Notes under the pieces: model-generated
The model's database searches: none
What the model was told of the DNA's origin: nothing
Seen by the model: only the letters and a program-made list of their open reading frames with translations
Program-made: the position numbers and the translations under genes
Shown: piece by piece, positions 1 through 4,470 of the stretch
How positions within the stretch are numbered: the stretch's first letter is position 1
Layout: every line of letters begins with the position of its first letter
Origin: Cyanobacteria bacterium UBA8803
GTDB taxonomy: Bacteria > Cyanobacteriota > Cyanobacteriia > Cyanobacteriales > Coleofasciculaceae
NCBI GenBank assembly: GCA_003505715.1
Contig: DNXU01000421.1
Location: 1 to 8,719 of the forward strand
Reading direction: 5' to 3'
DNA: 8,719 nt

Positions 1-21
1 TTGGGTGTTGGGTGTTGGGTG
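1..21. repeat. 7-bp tandem repeat, three copies
   Basis: Three perfect head-to-tail copies of TTGGGTG run from the window edge, so the array may continue to the left. It lies in the spacer downstream of cmpB on the minus strand. G-rich short tandem repeats of this kind are common in cyanobacterial spacers. No coding role is visible. Confidence 0.75.
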
Positions 22-34
22 TTTGTAAGAGTTA

Positions 35-56
35 GGGGGGTGGGTGGGAAGGGGGG
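35..56 (+). other. G-quadruplex-type motif downstream of cmpB
   Basis: Four G-runs of 6, 3, 3 and 6 bases (35-40, 42-44, 46-48, 51-56) are separated by loops of 1, 1 and 2 bases, which fits the standard G3+N1-7 quadruplex pattern with very short loops. The G-rich strand is the non-template strand for plus-strand reading; a cmp transcript would carry the C-rich complement. A 7-bp inverted repeat (55-61 with 77-83) with T-rich loop follows. Whether it affects read-through from cmpB to the next gene is unknown. Confidence 0.5.
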
Positions 57-101
57 AAGGTGAGATTTTTTTTTCTACCTTCCGCCTTTTCAAGCTTCAA
101 C

Positions 102-947
102 TTATTTGGATTCTCCGGGGACGATTAGGGTTTGGACGTAAGCCATTCCTTTGTCTAGGATTAAGCCGACAGCACCGATGTAAACTAGGGCGAGGATGAT
201 ATCGCTGACGTAGTTATTTTGATACGCATCCCAGATGAAGAAACCAATCCCGACAATCCCTGACATCACAATCTCTGCTGCAATAATTGCCAACCAGGCC
301 AAACCAATTGCAATTCTGAGTCCTGTAAAAATGTAGGGTAAAGCTGAGGGAATCAGGATGTTGAAGAAGTACTCTTGCTTGGACAGTTGCAGAACTTTGG
401 CGACGTTATTGTAGTCTTGGGGAATTTGCTTGACGCCTACGGTGGTGTTAATTAGAATCGGCCACACTGCGGTCACAAAAATTACGAACAAGGCAGCGGG
501 TTCGTTCTTTTGCAGGGCGGCTAGGGCGATCGGTACCCACGCTAAGGGCGCAACCATCCGCAGGAACTGGAAGATTGGGTCTAGGGCTTTATCCATAATG
601 GGTGTTGTACCCACTAAAATACCCATGCCAATCCCGACAATGGCAGCGGCAGTATAACCGATCGCCACCCGTTGCAAGCTTGCCAATGTCTGCCAAAACA
701 GACCTTTATCTAAACCTCCCCGATCTAAGAACGGATATAACAACAGTTCTCTTGTCCGTTGTTCTGTAATTAGGCTCAAAGGTCCTGGCAACTTGGTGAT
801 GCCTGAAGAAGAGAGCAGTTGCCACAAAACTAATAGGATTGCCAGTGCTACTAGGGGTGGTATGAGGTTGGGTATTTGCTTTTGCAAGTTAGCTACGAAG
901 GCATTCTGGGAGCCGTTCGGTACAGTGCGTCTGGCGGCTGTTGTCAT
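102..947 (-). CDS. cmpB: Bicarbonate (or nitrate) ABC transporter permease, CmpB/NrtB family
   Basis: Inner-membrane permease of an ABC importer that receives substrate from the lipoprotein encoded just upstream. The 281 residues are typical for the NrtB/CmpB family of binding-protein-dependent permeases. About six hydrophobic segments are visible (roughly 29-45, 93-113, 128-145, 151-170, 210-228, 247-266). The cytoplasmic ATPase-contact loop, equivalent to the EAA motif, lies around 181-201, ending LIPSALP. The ATG at 947 is preceded by AGAGGA (958-963) at 10 nt. It shares strand and order with cmpA, 171 bp downstream of it, and the ATPase genes would follow past the left edge. Assignment as Cmp rather than Nrt rests on the neighbouring binding protein. 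The permease alone does not decide the substrate, so the family is certain but the symbol less so. Confidence 0.88.
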   Translation of the reverse strand: MTTAARRTVPNGSQNAFVANLQKQIPNLIPPLVALAILLVLWQLLSSSGITKLPGPLSLITEQRTRELLLYPFLDRGGLDKGLFWQTLASLQRVAIGYTAAAIVGIGMGILVGTTPIMDKALDPIFQFLRMVAPLAWVPIALAALQKNEPAALFVIFVTAVWPILINTTVGVKQIPQDYNNVAKVLQLSKQEYFFNILIPSALPYIFTGLRIAIGLAWLAIIAAEIVMSGIVGIGFFIWDAYQNNYVSDIILALVYIGAVGLILDKGMAYVQTLIVPGESK

Positions 948-1014
948 GGATGTGATTTCCTCTGGTGATTGGTATGCGGGGCGTAAACTTTAGCGGAAGC
1001 GCAGCTGTTCTCAT

Positions 1015-1037
1015 AATCTTAATACTTTTTTAAGATT
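1015..1037. other. AT-rich stem-loop in the cmpA-cmpB gap
   Basis: An 8-bp perfect inverted repeat (AATCTTAA at 1015-1022, TTAAGATT at 1030-1037) encloses a 7-nt loop within the 171-bp gap between cmpA and cmpB. On the cmp transcript it has no following U-tract, so it is not a standard terminator. It could be a processing or attenuation element that sets binding protein in excess over permease; this is inference. The stem is weak because it is almost all A-T. Confidence 0.35.
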
Positions 1038-1118
1038 TTTGTGAACTTGAGTGACTTCAAACCTGCGCTCTTGTATCTCAGGGCTGGAATAGGCTGTTTT
1101 CAACCGCAGCCGATAGTT

Positions 1119-2477
1119 CTAAACTTTGACTTTCTTGATTTTCAGGCTCTTCAGGTATTCTTCTGGTTTTTCTGGGTCAAACTTGATACCATCAAAGAAT
1201 TCTTCAACGCCACGGGATGTCTCGGTGGGGATATCTGCGGCTGGAACACCTAATTCCTTCGCAGCTTCTTTCCAAAGGTCTTCCCGGTTTACTTTATCGA
1301 TGAGTTCTTTAGCGGTGGTTAAAGTTTCGGGTGGCAAGAAACCCCAGCGCACGCTTTCGGTGAGGAACCAAAGATCGTGACTCTTGTAGGGATAGGAGAC
1401 ACTACCTTTTTCATCTTTCCAGTACAGCGCTGCCATTGATTTGTCATCAATTTGGCGTTCGCCCATGTTGTACTTGCCCATAAATGGGTCTAACAGAACG
1501 GCCTCCGGAACGTTGAAGTAGCTCCGCCCAGCTAGGATTTGAGCTAACTCTTTGCGGTTTTCAAAATTGTCGCACCATTGTTGAGCTTCCATGATGCCTT
1601 TTAAGAGGGCTTTGGTGGCTTTGGGATTTTTTTCAACCCAATCTCCCCTCATGGCGAAGTATTCTTCAGGGTGGCCTTTCCACATTTCTGCGGTTAAGGC
1701 AGCCATGAAGCCAATCTTATCGCCAACGATCCGGTAAGGCCAGGGGTCGCCAGTACTGAAGGCATCCATCGTACCCGTCTTCATATTGGCAACGGTTTGG
1801 GCAGCAGGCACGGTGAGCAGTTCGATATCTTCATCGGGATTGATGCCACCTGCTGCCGCCCAGTAGCGCAGCCAGAATTCCTGGTTGGCTTGGGGGAAAG
1901 TGTAGGCGGCTTTGAACTTCGTGCCTCCTGATTTAAGTCCTTCAAAGAAAGACTTCTTCCCATCTAGCTTCAAACCAATACCCTTACCTTGGTGCTTGCT
2001 AGCGATCGCAATTCCATTCCCGTGGGTATTTAATTGTGCCAGGACGTACATGGGAATTTTTTCATTGCCCTTGGTGATTAGCCCTTCCGAAATCTGATAA
2101 GGCATGGGCATCTGCCACTGACCCCCATCAATACCTCCTCCGGCAGATCCAATCTCCACGTTGTCTCTAGCCGAACCCCAGTTGGCTTGCTTGGCAACTT
2201 CCACATTGGTCATGCCGTACTTGGCAAAGAAGCCTTTTTCCTTGGCAATGATTAGAGGTGCTGACTCAACGATGGCGATATATCCTAGCTTGGCCTGAGC
2301 AGTTTCCGGTTGCTGTTCGGGGGTAAGGTTAATAGGTTGAGCTTGAGTTGATTCGGTAGCAGCATTCGTGGATGAGGGTGGGTTGCCCAAACAGCCTTTG
2401 AGCAATATACAACTGGCAGCCGATGCTCCAGCAGTCCAGAGAAACTTGCGGCGAGAATATTTGGAAAAATCGGACAT
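1119..2477 (-). CDS. cmpA: Bicarbonate-binding lipoprotein of an ABC transporter, CmpA type
   Basis: Periplasmic, lipid-anchored solute-binding protein of the NrtA/CmpA family, 452 residues, which is full length. The N-terminus has a twin-arginine motif (S8-R9-R10-K11-F12-L13), a short hydrophobic stretch and a lipobox L26-K27-G28-C29, predicting Tat export and lipidation at C29. Family landmarks follow: N99-W-G-S, the GNGIA segment near 153, and FSTGDPWP at 240-247. Two positions separate bicarbonate from nitrate binders. The segment [10 protein letters not shown] (193-202) has Q199 where NrtA carries the nitrate-binding His, and HPEEYF (269-274) has Glu where NrtA has a Lys. Both match CmpA. 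The ILLKGC-GNPPSS leader also resembles CmpA. The ATG at 2477 sits 4 nt after a strong Shine-Dalgarno, AGGAGGT (2481-2487 complement). It is first in the operon with cmpB. In known systems cmp genes are induced at low CO2 by the LysR regulator CmpR. Confidence 0.87.
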   Translation of the reverse strand: MSDFSKYSRRKFLWTAGASAASCILLKGCLGNPPSSTNAATESTQAQPINLTPEQQPETAQAKLGYIAIVESAPLIIAKEKGFFAKYGMTNVEVAKQANWGSARDNVEIGSAGGGIDGGQWQMPMPYQISEGLITKGNEKIPMYVLAQLNTHGNGIAIASKHQGKGIGLKLDGKKSFFEGLKSGGTKFKAAYTFPQANQEFWLRYWAAAGGINPDEDIELLTVPAAQTVANMKTGTMDAFSTGDPWPYRIVGDKIGFMAALTAEMWKGHPEEYFAMRGDWVEKNPKATKALLKGIMEAQQWCDNFENRKELAQILAGRSYFNVPEAVLLDPFMGKYNMGERQIDDKSMAALYWKDEKGSVSYPYKSHDLWFLTESVRWGFLPPETLTTAKELIDKVNREDLWKEAAKELGVPAADIPTETSRGVEEFFDGIKFDPEKPEEYLKSLKIKKVKV

Positions 2478-2533
2478 AAAACCTCCTGGCAGCTAATTTT
2501 AGTTTTTTACACTGCTAACAAATTGCTATGTTT

Positions 2534-2546
2534 TTAGACAATTTAA
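2534..2546. promoter_or_regulatory. Candidate CmpR (LysR-type) binding site upstream of cmpA
   Basis: The sequence reads TTA-N7-TAA (TTA 2534-2536, TAA 2544-2546), matching the TTA-N7/8-TAA motif described for CmpR upstream of cyanobacterial cmp promoters. It is centred about 63 bp upstream of the cmpA start codon, a plausible activator position. A near match with a 6-nt spacer lies at 2507-2518. The motif is short and the region AT-rich, so a chance match is possible. Confidence 0.3.
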
Positions 2547-2702
2547 ACTGCTGTATAAGCCCTCTTTAATAATTGCCGCTACTAGCAATTTAGGCTTGGT
2601 TTATCACAACTTAGATGTATTCCTTTAAAGATTTCGGTAACATTCAGTCGTGTTAAAACCGCAAGTTGCCTGATTAGATTAGCGACTATCAGTTATATCA
2701 AT

Positions 2703-2761
2703 GGTCATGATAGAGCGAAGCGAAGAATGGCAGAATCCTCTTCACTGCGTTCGCCATGACC
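2703..2761. repeat. Imperfect palindromic element, 59 bp
   Basis: Outer arms GGTCATG (2703-2709) and CATGACC (2755-2761) are perfectly complementary. Inner arms GCGAA (2715-2719) with TTCGC (2750-2754) and GAAGA (2722-2726) with TCTTC (2739-2743) extend the fold after a 5-nt bulge. Locally GC-rich inside AT-rich surroundings, it looks like one of the small dispersed palindromes common in filamentous cyanobacteria. Copy number in the genome cannot be judged from one window. Confidence 0.5.
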
Positions 2762-2969
2762 TTTGTTTATCTGATTACGCTTTATTGCTGTTGGTATCAG
2801 CTTACCATCTTTGACGAGTCAGTAAATCGCTTTTTGCTAAAATCTGAAAAAAATCTTAAATAGTACTTATAAGAGAAGTTTTAATAATCTTTATTTTTAG
2901 AGAATTTTGGATGTTTAACTCTATCTATATCTATAGTAATCATTGAAGATTTGCCTAAGTAATAGTAAC

Positions 2970-2990
2970 TATCAATTGTCACCATTGATA
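2970..2990. promoter_or_regulatory. 7-bp dyad, possible operator
   Basis: TATCAAT (2970-2976) and ATTGATA (2984-2990) form a perfect dyad with a 7-nt spacer, 21 bp overall. It lies about 220 bp upstream of the small rightward gene and 490 bp upstream of cmpA. Size and symmetry suit a dimeric regulator, but the AT-rich setting makes chance plausible and no regulator is identified. Confidence 0.2.
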
Positions 2991-3196
2991 ACTTCAATTA
3001 ATCTCTCAACCGAGCTTTCATATTAAATAGTTATTAAAATATATAATTATTTGATATAGTATTGATTTACATAACTTAATACTTATCAGCCAAATATTTA
3101 AACTTCATTGCAGATTCATTACAAATTCAGAAGAGAGTCCCAAGGGCGTGGTAACGTCTATGGGTGTTTGTTAACCCAACAGCACGGAGTTAGGAG

Positions 3197-3203
3197 AAGG
3201 AGG
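3197..3203 (+). promoter_or_regulatory. Ribosome binding site deciding a TTG start
   Basis: AAGGAGG, a full match to the anti-Shine-Dalgarno core, lies 5 nt before the TTG at 3209. No ATG or GTG lies at usable distance in that frame, so this site is the main reason to accept the TTG-initiated small ORF as a gene. Confidence 0.6.
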
Positions 3204-3208
3204 ACACC

Positions 3209-3409
3209 TTGGATTTGCATTCTGTTCAAGCCCCAACCCATTTTTTTCATGAAGATATTAGTGAGTACGTGGCTCACCTTCAGCTTCACATGGCGTTGCA
3301 AGCCCGCAACTTAGTGCCTACCCTCACCAAGGCAGTCGATAGTCGGGAGCAGCTATTGCAGCAAACCCAAGCGAATATAGAAAAGCTGGTCTCGCGACAA
3401 GCTATATAG
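3209..3409 (+). CDS. Small hypothetical protein, 66 residues, TTG start
   Basis: Not recognised. It begins at TTG behind a perfect AAGGAGG with 5-nt spacing, which makes it more credible than an average ORF of this length. The protein has no signal peptide, membrane segment or cysteine. Residues about 15-63 look helical, with heptad-like hydrophobics (ISEYVAHLQLHMALQARNLVPTLTKAV, then LLQQTQANIEKLV), suggesting a short helical hairpin or coiled coil. An internal in-frame ATG (3290) would give only about 39 residues. It is divergent from cmpA across a long AT-rich spacer, so shared control with the transporter cannot be excluded, but nothing shows it. A palindromic repeat begins 9 bp after its stop. 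Function unknown. Confidence 0.5.
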   Translation: MDLHSVQAPTHFFHEDISEYVAHLQLHMALQARNLVPTLTKAVDSREQLLQQTQANIEKLVSRQAI

Positions 3410-3417
3410 TCCTTTGG

Positions 3418-3469
3418 TAGCGGATTTCGTAAGGGATGTGACGGAACAGGGGTGACGCCAAATCCGCTA
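3418..3469. repeat. Palindromic element with 10-bp perfect arms
   Basis: TAGCGGATTT (3418-3427) and AAATCCGCTA (3460-3469) are perfect inverted repeats around a 32-nt interior. The whole is 52 bp and lies directly after the 66-residue ORF. There is no T-tract, so it is not a classic terminator. Size and sharp ends fit a small non-coding dispersed repeat (MITE-like) of the kind frequent in cyanobacterial spacers. Dispersal is inferred, not seen. Confidence 0.5.
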
Positions 3470-3484
3470 AGTAGCCCCCCCTAA

Positions 3485-3502
3485 CCCCCCAACCTTGGGG
3501 GG
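3485..3502. repeat. C6/G6 hairpin repeat
   Basis: CCCCCCAA and TTGGGGGG face each other across two bases, giving a very stable short hairpin. Another C6 run (3475-3480) precedes it. Elements with this CCCCCTAACCCCCC...GGGGGG pattern are familiar as dispersed spacer repeats in filamentous cyanobacteria. It sits 33 bp before the start of the cysteine-rich secreted protein. Confidence 0.6.
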
Positions 3503-3520
3503 AAACAGAATTTAATATCA

Positions 3521-3533
3521 GTTTCTTGAGAGT
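3521..3533 (+). repeat. 13-bp direct repeat, left copy
   Basis: GTTTCTTGAGAGT here is identical to 3959-3971. This copy ends 2 bp before the start codon of the cysteine-rich ORF and overlaps where its ribosome binding site would be (TTGAGAG, a weak match). Identity stops exactly at 13 bp on both sides. Confidence 0.6.
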
Positions 3534-3535
3534 AT

Positions 3536-3943
3536 ATGAAGCCAAGATTATGGATTGTAGCTGGTGGCCTTCTTCTCTTCATCAGACCTACCCATGCTTG
3601 CCCTAATGACCTAGTTGGCCGTCGTCTCACAGCGCCCGAAATAGATGCGCTAGGTTCTCCAGTCCAGTCGCCTTGCAGCAATAACAAGCTCCCGCCCGGC
3701 ACTAAAGCCGAAACCTGTGCAGTGCGCGGACCCTACCAAGGCATCATCACCGGCCAACAAGGACCCGATGGGAGCTTATCCGATGCGCTAGCCACCTGCG
3801 GTGCCGACCCATCTTGCCTTGGCGTGAGTTCTGTTTGGTATAGCCAAAGCCCTTGGTTTGCTGTAACAAAAGCCTCCAGCTTCGCGGTTGATACTGCATC
3901 ATATGGGTGTACCATGGTGCTCGATTGTAGGGAGACGGAATGA
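3536..3943 (+). CDS. Secreted cysteine-rich protein, possible PAN/apple-like fold
   Basis: Family not firmly recognised. The 135 residues start with a clear signal peptide: basic KPR, hydrophobic core 5-16, then RPTHA with likely cleavage before C22. There is no lipobox. The mature part has seven cysteines (22, 47, 61, 88, 94, 125, 131), suggesting disulfides in the periplasm or outside the cell. The C-terminal half has the pattern ALATC88-x5-C94-LGV...WY...PWF.V...C125...C131, which resembles small PAN/apple-like modules; this is inference. The ATG at 3536 has only weak upstream pairing (GAGAG). The gene stands alone, converging on the DUF3592 gene. Its coding sequence looks more GC-rich than the flanking spacers. 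A 13-bp direct repeat brackets it, and palindromes lie just upstream, so insertion as a cassette is possible. Confidence 0.6.
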   Translation: MKPRLWIVAGGLLLFIRPTHACPNDLVGRRLTAPEIDALGSPVQSPCSNNKLPPGTKAETCAVRGPYQGIITGQQGPDGSLSDALATCGADPSCLGVSSVWYSQSPWFAVTKASSFAVDTASYGCTMVLDCRETE

Positions 3944-3958
3944 CGCAGATGATGTTCC

Positions 3959-3971
3959 GTTTCTTGAGAGT
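3959..3971 (+). repeat. 13-bp direct repeat, right copy
   Basis: Identical to 3521-3533, starting 15 bp after the stop of the cysteine-rich ORF. Together the two copies bracket that gene. They could be an insertion footprint, a recombination scar or coincidence. Confidence 0.6.
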
Positions 3972-4011
3972 GTCAACCGAGGAATGATGGTCTAGGATAG
4001 TTAGAGATCCA

Positions 4012-4470
4012 TCAAGGTGGATTAATGCCAAAGAAAAGACAAAATGATAAATAAACTCCTCCTAATGCAGAAGCGAGCATGCATAACGGAAAGAACCAAA
4101 AATGAAAAAACGAAGCATCGAGTGCATCTTGCGGATTTTTTGGATTGTATAAAACCTTAACCTTGGTTCCACTAGCCCTCAACGCCCCGCCAGAGACAGA
4201 GAATGGTAAGACAAAGGAAACCTTCTCACCATTCAGGGTCTGAAATTCTATCTCCTCACTAGTCGATCGAGGACTAAATAAAGTGCCACGAGTTATCTTA
4301 TGTCCAGTAATAACACCACTCGTCAGAATGCCCTTGGTCGCCATTTGATAATTTTTGCGGAGCATTGTTATAGCAAAATAGCCAAACAAACCACTGAACA
4401 ACAGACACACGGTTCCGGCAAGGATCTCGATCCAACCGACTGGGTTTACACTCATAACGGCACTAACCAT
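4012..4470 (-). CDS. DUF3592 family two-helix membrane protein
   Basis: Small membrane protein of 152 residues with the DUF3592 layout: transmembrane helix about 14-36, a beta-rich domain about 45-115, and a second helix about 121-147. Family landmarks are the GVIT turn (52-55), FQTLNGEKV (76-84), and G101-TKVKVLYNPKNPQDA, the usual closing strand GxxVxVxYxPxNPxxA. Molecular function is not known for the family. The ATG at 4470 overlaps the stop of the upstream lactamase-like gene by 8 bp, implying translational coupling in one operon. An in-frame ATG at 4455 is an alternative start with no better ribosome binding site. It converges with the cysteine-rich gene, 68 bp away, with no clear terminator between them. 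Confidence 0.8.
   Translation of the reverse strand: MVSAVMSVNPVGWIEILAGTVCLLFSGLFGYFAITMLRKNYQMATKGILTSGVITGHKITRGTLFSPRSTSEEIEFQTLNGEKVSFVLPFSVSGGALRASGTKVKVLYNPKNPQDALDASFFHFWFFPLCMLASALGGVYLSFCLFFGINPP

Larger units (their letters stand above)
2478..3208. other. 731-bp AT-rich intergenic region upstream of cmpA
   Basis: No credible gene was found here. The region separates cmpA (leftward) from a small rightward gene and should hold both control regions. It contains the cmpA Shine-Dalgarno, a candidate CmpR-type site, an imperfect palindrome at 2703-2761, a 7-bp dyad at 2970-2990 and a small 5-bp hairpin at 3161-3178. The stretch at about 2820-3110 is strongly A/T-rich. I could not identify a convincing -35/-10 pair for cmpA, and I see no GTA-N8-TAC NtcA site. 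Confidence 0.6.

Noticed and set aside
2793..2806. GGTA-N6-TACC as an NtcA site
   Set aside because: NtcA sites are GTA-N8-TAC. The spacer here is two bases short and the position is about 320 bp from cmpA.
3108..3314. 68-residue plus-strand reading frame overlapping the 66-residue ORF
   Set aside because: It has no ribosome binding site, is rich in Arg/Cys with no pattern, and overlaps a frame with an ideal Shine-Dalgarno.
3418..3502. Rho-independent terminator for the 66-residue ORF
   Set aside because: The stems exist but neither is followed by a T-tract in the plus direction, so they are listed as repeats.
3747..4031. Minus-strand frame opposite the cysteine-rich gene
   Set aside because: The composition is irregular with no recognisable domain, while the plus-strand frame has a clear signal peptide and paired cysteines.
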